NCBI GenBank assembly: GCA_013822085.1
Contig: PNJV01000024.1
Span: 1-35,467, forward strand
Direction of reading: 5' to 3'
Length of the DNA stretch: 35,467 nt
Source: Isosphaera sp.
GTDB taxonomy: Bacteria; Planctomycetota; Phycisphaerae; Phycisphaerales; UBA1924
Position 1 is the first letter of the stretch. Each line of letters starts with the position of its first letter. Under the pieces are notes generated by a model that saw nothing but the letters and a program-made list of their open reading frames with translations, was not told where the DNA came from and made no database searches. The translations under genes and the position numbers were made by a program. Positions 16,014 through 22,823 of the stretch are shown here, piece after piece.

Positions 16014-17504
16014 TCAGCGTGGCGGGCTCGCGGTCGCGTTGGTAGGAGGGGCCGTCGGGGGCTCGAAGGGGCGGGCGGGCTTGTAGCGTAGGTCGAACTC
16101 GGGGCGCGGCTGCACGACGGAGCGCACCCACTGGAGCGCCGCGGCGTAGCGCGGGTCCTGGCGGCCGCTCAGGGCCTGCCGCCAGCGGTCGCGCCCGTCC
16201 GGCCCCGGGGCCGGGGGGTGGTCCAGCTGGGCCTCGTCCCGGGGCAGGGCGTACTGGAGCAGCAGCGAGCGCTCGGGGCTGGCCCAGTCGAGCAGCGGCT
16301 GGGGCTGCCCGTCGGCCAGGGCCACAAAGCGGTCGGCGATCACGAAGTTGGTCAGCACGTTGGCGTCGGAGTTGGGCGGTCGGCCGGTGGCAAAGGCGAG
16401 CCTGCCGGCCTCCTGGCCGCCGTGACAGGCCGCGGTGGCGCAGGCGCTGACGAGGTACGCGGCGTGGACGTCGTCCCTGAACCGCCGCAGGGAGTCGGGC
16501 AGGCCGAGGATGATCAGGCGAGGGTAGAGCTCCCGCGCGCGGAGCGAAAAGATGGTCTCCAGCTGCACCCGGGCGGGGGCCGAGCGGAAGAGCGCCCTGG
16601 CCTCGGGCGTGGCCGGGACGCGCGGCGTGCTCCCGTAGGTCTTGAAGAGATCGTCGAGCACGTCGTCGGGGATGGTCACCTCGGCGCTGTCGTCCAGCGC
16701 CAGCTCGAAGGCCTTGACCAGCGCCTGCTCCCGGGCGTCGAGCAGCGGCGTCCGCGCCGGGGCGGTCGGCCGGGCGTCACCGCCCGCGGGCGGGCGCGGG
16801 GCAGTGGGCTGGGCAGTGGGCTGGGCAGTGGGCTGGACGGGGGGTGGGGCGGTCGGGCCGGGCCGGGCCTGCTTGGCCCGCAGCTCGGCCAGGAGTCGGA
16901 ATGAATGAAGGTCTCGGCGGGCCTGCTCGTGGTCGGCGTGCCGCTGCGAATAGGCCTCCATGACCTCGATGGCCAGGTCAACCCGCTCGACGGAGACCAG
17001 CCACAGGGCCAGCTCGGAATGGAGCGGGTAGCTGTCGGGGTCGAGCCCCTCCCGGGCCTGCCGGTACCGGTCGTCGACGCTCGGGAGCAGCCGGACCAGG
17101 TCCACGCGCGCAGCGGGCCAGAGCGTCTCGATGCCGGCGATGCGCAGGACGACCTCTCGGCCGTCGTCGCGCACCAGGATGCCGGTGAAGCGTCGGCCGT
17201 CGGTGAGCGTGACCACCGCCTCTCGGCCGAGGCGCAAGTCGACCGACGGCGGGGCCTGTGCGGGGGTGGGGGGGGTGGGCGCGGGCGGGTTTGTTGGCGC
17301 GTTCGCTGGAACGGGCGCCGGTGAGGTGCTGGACGCGAGATTGGGGGCCGACGCGCCGGGCTGCGCCGACGGGCGCGGGGCCCCGGCTGCGCCGCCCAGG
17401 GCAAGGGTCAGCAGCGCCACGCCGACCACCGACCGCCGGCTGGTGCAGCGACGGGGGCTGAGCTGGGGCGCGCGGGATTGGGGTTTGGTGGGTGCCGGGG
17501 TCAT
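16014..17504 (-). CDS. Exported protein of unknown family with CX4CH motif
   Basis: The 496-residue protein has an N-terminal export signal: SRRSVVG (22-28) followed by a hydrophobic run and AGA near residue 42. SRR could mark a Tat signal, though the consensus is loose. A Pro-rich linker leads to a small beta domain (88-140, LGREAVVTLTDGRRFTGIL) reminiscent of Sm-like/TsrA-like barrels, then helices, a PTAQ repeat linker, and a C-terminal domain (255-480). That domain carries C355-x4-C360-H361-G, then NSDANVLTNF, RSLLLQYALPRDEA and H429. The arrangement resembles planctomycete cytochrome-like domains, but with CX4CH rather than CXXCH, so heme attachment is uncertain. ATG 17504 is used; a TTG at 17615 would lengthen the signal implausibly. 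It heads the three-gene exported-protein cluster. Confidence 0.7.
   Translation of the reverse strand: MTPAPTKPQSRAPQLSPRRCTSRRSVVGVALLTLALGGAAGAPRPSAQPGASAPNLASSTSPAPVPANAPTNPPAPTPPTPAQAPPSVDLRLGREAVVTLTDGRRFTGILVRDDGREVVLRIAGIETLWPAARVDLVRLLPSVDDRYRQAREGLDPDSYPLHSELALWLVSVERVDLAIEVMEAYSQRHADHEQARRDLHSFRLLAELRAKQARPGPTAPPPVQPTAQPTAQPTAPRPPAGGDARPTAPARTPLLDAREQALVKAFELALDDSAEVTIPDDVLDDLFKTYGSTPRVPATPEARALFRSAPARVQLETIFSLRARELYPRLIILGLPDSLRRFRDDVHAAYLVSACATAACHGGQEAGRLAFATGRPPNSDANVLTNFVIADRFVALADGQPQPLLDWASPERSLLLQYALPRDEAQLDHPPAPGPDGRDRWRQALSGRQDPRYAAALQWVRSVVQPRPEFDLRYKPARPFEPPTAPPTNATASPPR
16801..16836 (-). repeat. Three perfect 12-bp tandem repeats in coding sequence
   Basis: On the plus strand the unit gcagtgggctgg is repeated three times. 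On the coding strand it encodes the PTAQ repeats of the linker in the CX4CH protein. The unit keeps the reading frame if copies are gained or lost. Confidence 0.9.
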
Positions 17505-17790
17505 GGGCAGCGAGGGCAACGGCTTGGTGGCAACGGCTTGGTGGCGAGGGCGAGGTGGGGGCGTGGCGGGGTGGGTGGGCGGGTCGATTGTCTGGCGTCG
17601 GCGCGACGCTAGCAACAGATCCGAGCTTTGCAGCGCGCGGGTTTCGCAGCGTCAAGGATCTCCCCGCCCGACCCGCGGCGTGGCGGCGCGGCGTGGCGAC
17701 CCCGGGGGGGGCGGAGGGGGCGGCGGGGGCGGAGTGCGCGGCGGGGCCGTCGGGCTGGTATCGTCATGCAGCCGGGCCACGGAGCGCCGC
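17505..17790. other. Divergent intergenic region with 14-bp duplication and G tract
   Basis: This 286-base gap separates the exported-protein cluster (minus) from the peptide transporter genes (plus). It holds a perfect 14-bp tandem duplication of caacggcttggtgg (17517-17530 and 17531-17544), a very G-rich tract at about 17704-17730 that could fold as a G-quadruplex, and the candidate promoter at 17756-17764. I see no coding sequence in it that I would support. Confidence 0.6.
17756..17764 (+). promoter_or_regulatory. Extended -10 promoter candidate for the peptide-binding protein gene
   Basis: TGG followed by TATCGT resembles an extended -10 element. Transcription would start near 17771, about 20 bases before the ATG, with GGAG at 17781-17784 as ribosome site. 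No -35 match is visible 17 bases upstream. Confidence 0.4.
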
Positions 17791-19731
17791 ATGACCAAGC
17801 TGTTGATCCCGCTGGTGGTGTTGATCGCGGCGGCGCTGGGCCTGTTCATGCTCGACGAGCCGCAGGAGCCGGCGGACTTTGTGTTCATCAACCGCGGGGA
17901 CGTGACGACGCTGGACCTGTCGCGGATGTCGTGGATGCAGGACCTGCGCGTGGCCGGCGCGTTGTGGGAGACGCTGGTCCAGAACGACGTCTTCGACCAG
18001 GCCTATGCGCCCCAGCCCGCCGCGGCCGAGCGGTGGGAGGTCTCGCCGGACGGGCGGACGTACACCTTCTACCTGCGGCCCGGGGCCAAGTGGACCAACG
18101 GCCAGCCGGTCAAGGCCGAGCACTTCGTGTACGCCTGGCGGCGCGGGATGCTGCCCGAGCTTGCCGGGGACTACATCACGCTCTTCCAGGCCGTCAAGAA
18201 CGGGCGGGCGTTCACGCAGCGGCGTCTGGACGAGACGGCCCGCTTTGCGCAGGAGGGCCGGGGGCGGCCGCGGCCCGACGAGGCGCGGGCGCTGTGGCAA
18301 GCCAGCGCCGCCTGGTTCGACTCTCACGTGGGCGTGCGCGCCCGGGGTGACTTTGTCCTGGAGCTCGAGCTCGAGCAGCCGATCCCGTACCTGCTCGACG
18401 CGCTGTCGCTGGAGCTCTTCGCCCCGCTCTACCCGCCGCTCCTGGAGCGCTACACCAGCGTCGACCCGGTCACGGCCCAGGTGCGCGTCGACGCCGGCTG
18501 GACCAAGCCGGGCGTGCTGGTGAGCAACGGCGGCTACAGGCTCAGCGGGTGGCGCTTCAAGCGCGACATGCGCATCGACAAGAGCGAGCACTACTGGAAC
18601 GCCGCGGCCCTGCCGACGCGCTCGATCCTCATGCCCTCGATCAACGACCCCAACGCCCAGGTCCTGGCCTTCCAGACCGGCGGCGTGGACTGGGTCAGCG
18701 ACGTGATCCCCGACTACCGCGCCGAGATGCTCGACCGCAAGCGGCGCTACCACGAGCGCTTCGCCGACACGCTGGGCCGGGCCCGCGCCGCGGGCGTCAC
18801 CGACCCGGTGGCCCTCGACCGCCTCCTGCCGCCGCACCCGGACCTGAACATCCACGCGTTCCCCGCCTTCGGCACGTTCTACTACAACTTCAACTGCAAC
18901 GAGCGCTTCGCCGACGGCCGGCCCAACCCCTTCCGCGACCGGCGCGTGCGCAAGGCCTTTGCGCTGGCGCTCAACAAGCAGAACATCGCCGACAACGTCC
19001 GCCGGCTGGGCGAGCCGGTGGCCCGCACGCTGGTGCCCCCGGGCTCGCTGGGCGGCTACGCCGTGCCCGAGGGCCTGCCCTGCGCCCCGGACCCGGGGGC
19101 CATCGCCGAGGCGCGCAGGCTCCTGGCCCAGGCCGGGTTCCCCGACGGCAAGGGCCTGCCCGAGATCGAGATCCTCATCACCAGCGACGGCTGGTACAGC
19201 AAGGCCGCCCAGGCCAGCGCCAAGGACTGGCAGTCCAACCTCGGCGCCCGCGTCATCGTCCGCGAGAAGGAGGTCAAGGTCTTCCGCGACGATCTCAAGA
19301 ACGCCAACTACATGATCTCCCGCGGCGGGTGGTACGGCGACTTCGGCGACGCCACCACCTTCCTCGACCTGATGCTCTCCTACGACGGCAACAACGACCG
19401 CAAGTACAACGACCCCGACTACGACGCCATGATGGCCCGGGCTCGCGCCCAGACCGACCCGGCCCAGCGCCTGCGCATCCTCGAGGCCGCTGAGAGAAAG
19501 ATCATCGAGGACGACCTGCCGCTCATCCCCGTCTTCCATTACTCCCAGGTCTTCCTCTTCGACCCGCACACCGTCTCGGGCATCTCGCCCCACCCGAGGC
19601 AGAAGTCCAACATGCTCCTGCTGGCTCGGCTGGGGCCCGGCCAGAAGGGCCTGGAGATGAACCGGGGCGCCCAGACCGGCGGCGGCGCCGCCCAGGGCGC
19701 GCCGCGCGGCGTGCCGGGAGCCGGCCAATGA
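17791..19731 (+). CDS. Peptide/oligopeptide ABC transporter substrate-binding protein (SBP_bac_5)
   Basis: The 646-residue product belongs to the OppA/DppA type of family 5 binding proteins, which capture peptides outside the cytoplasmic membrane. Signs are WEVSPDGRTYTFYLRPGAKWTNG at about 72-95, VKAEHFVYAWRR, the AFALALNKQNIADNV region around 390-405 and a late YMISRGGWYGDFGD segment. The N-terminus has one hydrophobic helix (LLIPLVVLIAAALGLFML) with no lipobox cysteine, so it is probably held by an uncleaved membrane helix rather than a lipid. ATG 17791 has GGAG 6 bases upstream. The stop overlaps the start of the permease gene in ATGA, so translation is coupled. The C-terminal 20 residues are Gly/Ala-rich. 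Length exceeds the usual 530-550 residues, partly through an insert around 140-175. Confidence 0.92.
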   Translation: MTKLLIPLVVLIAAALGLFMLDEPQEPADFVFINRGDVTTLDLSRMSWMQDLRVAGALWETLVQNDVFDQAYAPQPAAAERWEVSPDGRTYTFYLRPGAKWTNGQPVKAEHFVYAWRRGMLPELAGDYITLFQAVKNGRAFTQRRLDETARFAQEGRGRPRPDEARALWQASAAWFDSHVGVRARGDFVLELELEQPIPYLLDALSLELFAPLYPPLLERYTSVDPVTAQVRVDAGWTKPGVLVSNGGYRLSGWRFKRDMRIDKSEHYWNAAALPTRSILMPSINDPNAQVLAFQTGGVDWVSDVIPDYRAEMLDRKRRYHERFADTLGRARAAGVTDPVALDRLLPPHPDLNIHAFPAFGTFYYNFNCNERFADGRPNPFRDRRVRKAFALALNKQNIADNVRRLGEPVARTLVPPGSLGGYAVPEGLPCAPDPGAIAEARRLLAQAGFPDGKGLPEIEILITSDGWYSKAAQASAKDWQSNLGARVIVREKEVKVFRDDLKNANYMISRGGWYGDFGDATTFLDLMLSYDGNNDRKYNDPDYDAMMARARAQTDPAQRLRILEAAERKIIEDDLPLIPVFHYSQVFLFDPHTVSGISPHPRQKSNMLLLARLGPGQKGLEMNRGAQTGGGAAQGAPRGVPGAGQ

Positions 19732-20738
19732 CCCGCAGGATCCTCGGCCGATTGGCCCAGCTGCCGCTGGTGCTGCTGGTGATCTACACGCTCACGCTGA
19801 TCCTGGCCTGGGCCGTGCCGGGCAACCCGTTGGACCGCCCCGAGGGCCGCCGACCGCCGGCCGAGGTGATCGAGGCGCTCCAGCGCCGGTACAACCTCGA
19901 CAGCTTCTGGGGCTTCTACGGCTCGTACCTCTACTCGGCCACCGGGGCAAAGTGGGCCGTCGAGGAGCTCGACGGCACCGCCCAAGACCGGCGCGCCCGG
20001 TTCGAGGCCGACGGCCTGGCGCCCCCGCCGGCGCGCGTCTTTGACCTTGGGCCCTCGCTGGGCTACCGCGACTGGAGCGTCAACGACGTGCTGGCCGGCG
20101 CCCTGCCCGTATCGATGCTCATCGGGGCCACGGCCATCGCCATGGCGCTGGTGCTGGGAGTCCTGGCCGGCGTGATCGGGGCGGTGCGCCCCAACGGCGT
20201 CATCGACGGCCTGACCTTGATGGTTGCCCTGGTGGGCGTCTCGCTGCCGACGTTCGTGATCGGGACGGTCCTGCTGATCCTCTTCCCGGTCTGGCTCGGG
20301 CTGGGCGCCGTGGGGCGGTGGGGCTCGCCGGTGGACGTGCTGCTGCCGTCGCTGACGCTGAGCCTGCCCTTTGCCGCTTACATCGCCCGGCTGACGCGCC
20401 TGAGCATGGTGGAGGTGCTCTGGGCAGACTACGTGCGCACCGCCCGGGCCAAGGGCGTCACGGAGACGGGCGTGGTCATGCGCCACGCGCTCAAGAACGC
20501 CTTCCTGCCGGTGCTCAGCTACCTGGGCCCGGCCACGGCGCTGGCCATGACCGGCTCGTTCGTCATCGAGCGCGTCTTCAGCGTGCCGGGGCTCGGGCAG
20601 CACTTTGTCGAGGCCGTGCGGAACAAGGACCTGTTCCTGATCATCGGCGTGGTGCTGGTCTTTAGCACGATGCTGATCGTCTTCAACCTGATCGTGGACG
20701 TGCTCTACGGGTGGTTCGACCCGCGCATCGAGGGCTGA
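19728..20738 (+). CDS. Peptide ABC transporter permease (DppB/OppB-like)
   Basis: The 336-residue inner-membrane protein is the first permease of a peptide/nickel-type importer. It starts with a membrane helix (LAQLPLVLLVIYTLTLILAW) and PGNPLD, has a periplasmic loop to about residue 110, then five more hydrophobic segments. The EAA loop that contacts the ATPase is visible as YVRTARAKGVTETGVVMRHALKNAFLP (about 236-262). The C-terminal SVPGLGQHF and YGWFDPRI motifs are typical of DppB. It overlaps the binding-protein stop by four bases (ATGA). The expected second permease and two ATPases do not follow: the next gene, fabF, is convergent, with a strong hairpin between them. They must be encoded elsewhere or the set is incomplete. 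Confidence 0.93.
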   Translation: MTRRILGRLAQLPLVLLVIYTLTLILAWAVPGNPLDRPEGRRPPAEVIEALQRRYNLDSFWGFYGSYLYSATGAKWAVEELDGTAQDRRARFEADGLAPPPARVFDLGPSLGYRDWSVNDVLAGALPVSMLIGATAIAMALVLGVLAGVIGAVRPNGVIDGLTLMVALVGVSLPTFVIGTVLLILFPVWLGLGAVGRWGSPVDVLLPSLTLSLPFAAYIARLTRLSMVEVLWADYVRTARAKGVTETGVVMRHALKNAFLPVLSYLGPATALAMTGSFVIERVFSVPGLGQHFVEAVRNKDLFLIIGVVLVFSTMLIVFNLIVDVLYGWFDPRIEG

Positions 20739-20743
20739 GCCCG

Positions 20744-20771
20744 CCGCCGGCGGCCCGCGCCGGGCCGGCGG
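20744..20771. terminator. Bidirectional hairpin between convergent oppB-like gene and fabF
   Basis: A perfect 8-bp inverted repeat, ccgccggc (20744-20751) and gccggcgg (20764-20771), has a 12-base loop that can pair further. It fills the 33-base gap between two convergent stop codons and touches the fabF stop. No T-run flanks it on either side, so it is a terminator by position and structure rather than by the full intrinsic consensus. Confidence 0.5.
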
Positions 20772-22070
20772 TCACTGGTAGCGGCCGATGATGATGGTGC
20801 AGTTGTGCCCGCCGAAGCCGAAGGTGTTGTTCATGGCGTAGCGGACGCGGCGCTCGCGGGCGTGGCCCGGCACCAGGTCGATGTCGAAGTCGTCGTCGGG
20901 CTTTTCCAGGTTGATGGTCGGCGAGATGACGCCCTCGCGCACGGCGTGGATGCAGGCGATGGTCTCGATGGCCCCCGAGGCGCCCAGGCTGTGGCCCATC
21001 ATGGACTTGGTGCTGCTCATCATCAGGCGGCCGCCGGCCGACCGGCGGGCCAGGGCCCCGAAAACGTCCAGCACCGCCCGGACCTCCGCCGAGTCGCCCA
21101 GGTCGGTCGAGGTGCCGTGGGCGTTGACGTAGCCGATGTCCTCCGCGGCCAGCCGCGCGTCGCGCAGGGCCCAGCGCATCGAGCGGGCGGCGCCCAGGCC
21201 GCGCTCGTGCGGGGCGGTGATGTGGTGGGCGTCGCAGGAGTTGGCCACGCCGACGATCTCGGCCAGGATCTGGGCCCCGCGGGCCCGCGCGTGGGCCTCG
21301 GTCTCGAGCACGAACGCCGCGGCCCCCTCAGCGAGCACGAAGCCGTCGCGGCCCTGGTCGAACGGCCGCGAGGCCCTGGTGGGGTCGTCGTTGCGCTTGG
21401 AGAGCGCCTTCATGGAGCTGAACGCGGCCAGGCAGATGGGGCTGCAGGCGCCCTCGGCCCCCCCGACGATCATCACGTCCGCCTCCCCGCGCCGCATGGT
21501 GTGCACCGCGTCGGCGAAGGCGTGCCCCGACGAGGCGCACGCCGTGGCGTGCGTCGAGGCCGGGCCCTGGAGGTTGTAGCGGATGGCGATGTTGCCCGCG
21601 GCGGCGTTGGGCATCAGCCGCGGCACCGTGAACGGGCTGGTGCGCTCGGGGCCCTTGTCGCGGATGACGTTGTGCCCCTCCTCGATGGTGCGGATCCCGC
21701 CGATCCCCGAGCCGACGATCACGCCGCGCCGCTCGAAGTCGCCCGCGTTCCAATCGATGCCCGACGCGGCGGCCGCCTCCGCGGCGGCGTACAGCCCCAG
21801 CTGCGTGAAGCGGTCGAGCCGGCGCTGCTCGCGGCCGTCGATGACCGCCACCGGGTCCCACCCCTTGACCTGGCCGCCGATGCGGATCTCCCAGCTGGCG
21901 CTGTAGCGGGCGAAGTCGTCGCCCTCGATCATGGTGATGCCCGAGCGGCCCTCGCGCATGCCGGCCCAGGTGTCGCGGGCGTTGTGGCCCAGGTTGGTCA
22001 CCGCGCCGCACGCTGTGATCACCACGCGCGGGGCGTCAGGTCCGACCGGTGCTGAGTTGGCGCTGGACAT
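20772..22070 (-). CDS. fabF: Beta-ketoacyl-ACP synthase II (FabF)
   Basis: FabF condenses malonyl-ACP with acyl-ACP in fatty-acid elongation in the cytoplasm. The 432-residue protein has the complete thiolase-fold active site: C178 in ATACASSGH, H318 in VNAHGTSTDLGD and H360 in SMMGHSLGASGA. RVVITACGAVTNLG at the N-terminus and NNTFGFGGHNCTII near the C-terminus are standard. About 14 residues precede the core, slightly more than in E. coli. It lies 314 bases downstream of acpP in the same direction, an order common in bacteria, though this gap is unusually wide. ATG 22070 has no strong ribosome site; an AAGG lies about 13 bases upstream. Confidence 0.97.
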   Translation of the reverse strand: MSSANSAPVGPDAPRVVITACGAVTNLGHNARDTWAGMREGRSGITMIEGDDFARYSASWEIRIGGQVKGWDPVAVIDGREQRRLDRFTQLGLYAAAEAAAASGIDWNAGDFERRGVIVGSGIGGIRTIEEGHNVIRDKGPERTSPFTVPRLMPNAAAGNIAIRYNLQGPASTHATACASSGHAFADAVHTMRRGEADVMIVGGAEGACSPICLAAFSSMKALSKRNDDPTRASRPFDQGRDGFVLAEGAAAFVLETEAHARARGAQILAEIVGVANSCDAHHITAPHERGLGAARSMRWALRDARLAAEDIGYVNAHGTSTDLGDSAEVRAVLDVFGALARRSAGGRLMMSSTKSMMGHSLGASGAIETIACIHAVREGVISPTINLEKPDDDFDIDLVPGHARERRVRYAMNNTFGFGGHNCTIIIGRYQ

Positions 22071-22384
22071 AGCGGAGATGGACCTTACGCGTGCCGGCTG
22101 TCGGTCGCTGCGGCGTCGGTGGCTCGGGGCGGGCGCTCCCGGCGCCGCCAGTGGTCGGGTGTCCCCGCGCCCAGAGGCTCAGACCGCACACCCACGCCCC
22201 CCAAGCTCACACACCCCACACCCCAGGCTCGCCCCAGGCCGTGACCGGGCACCGTGCGGGCACGGGCACAGGCCGCGCTGAGCACGCGCTCGGCGCACGG
22301 TGCTTGGCCGGCCAGGCCCGTTCCTGCCGCGGGCCAGCAGCGGCAAAGGCCGTGACGCGCGGGCCGGGCGACCGCTCGGCGGGA
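22071..22384 (-). other. Long intergenic region between acpP and fabF
   Basis: This 314-base stretch carries no gene I would support. Near 22170-22240 it is very C-rich on the plus strand, that is G-rich in the direction of acpP-fabF transcription. It holds a 9-bp inverted repeat at 22250-22303. A TAAGGT hexamer at 22082-22087 (minus) lies 11 bases before fabF and might be a -10 element, but no -35 is evident. Confidence 0.5.
22250..22303 (-). repeat. 9-bp inverted repeat in the acpP-fabF gap
   Basis: gcaccgtgc (22250-22258) and gcacggtgc (22295-22303) are perfect reverse complements 36 bases apart. Smaller arms inside (gccg/cggc and gagc/gctc) allow a branched or extended stem. It could end the acpP message or act as an attenuator for fabF. 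Confidence 0.4.
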
Positions 22385-22630
22385 TCACTTGGGGAAGTTG
22401 GTCTTGATGTAGCTGATCGCCGCCCCGACGGTCTGGAGCTTCTCGGCCTCCTCGTCGGGGATCTTGGTGTTGAACGCCTCTTCGAGCTCCATGACCAGCT
22501 CGACCTGGTCGAGGGAGTCGGCGTTGAGGTCGGTGTCGAAGTTGGTCTCGTGGCGGATCGTGTTCTTGTCGGCCGAGAGCACCTTGGCCACGATCTCCAC
22601 CACTTTCGTTTCGATTTCCTGATCGTTCAC
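22385..22630 (-). CDS. acpP: Acyl carrier protein
   Basis: The 81-residue acidic protein carries fatty-acyl chains on a 4'-phosphopantetheine arm. The attachment serine is S39 in LNADSLDQVELVMELEE, the classic DSL motif. Helices I-IV and the C-terminal QTVGAAISYIK segment match AcpP in length and order. The start is a GTG at 22630, which gives VNDQEIETKVVE as in homologues and has GGAG 8 bases upstream; in-frame extension upstream gives a Cys/Arg/Pro-rich stretch foreign to ACP. A good promoter lies about 90 bases upstream. FabF, its main client here, follows downstream. Confidence 0.97.
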   Translation of the reverse strand: MNDQEIETKVVEIVAKVLSADKNTIRHETNFDTDLNADSLDQVELVMELEEAFNTKIPDEEAEKLQTVGAAISYIKTNFPK

Positions 22631-22724
22631 AGCGTGGTCTCCGATGCCCCCGGGCGCGCCTGCGCGGCTCGGGGAGACATTCCGACATGAGCCGACGCGT
22701 TGGTGCCGCGCGGGCGGTGCGGCA

Positions 22725-22753
22725 AATATAGCGTCCCGCCGGCCCTGGGCCAA
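22725..22753 (-). promoter_or_regulatory. Sigma-70-like promoter of acpP
   Basis: On the minus strand TTGGCC (22753-22748) and TATATT (22730-22725) are separated by 17 bases. This is the best promoter match in the window. Transcription should begin near 22718, leaving about 88 bases of leader before the GTG. Confidence 0.6.
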
Positions 22754-22823
22754 GCCCGGAGCGCGGGCTGGCGGTTGTGGGGCGTTGGGAGTGGGGGTGG
22801 AATGGGGATGGGGGGCGTGTCGA

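Noticed and set aside
22091-22690. Plus-strand open frame over the acpP-fabF gap
   Set aside because: It runs antisense through acpP and its translation is low-complexity; no ribosome site or family resemblance supports it.
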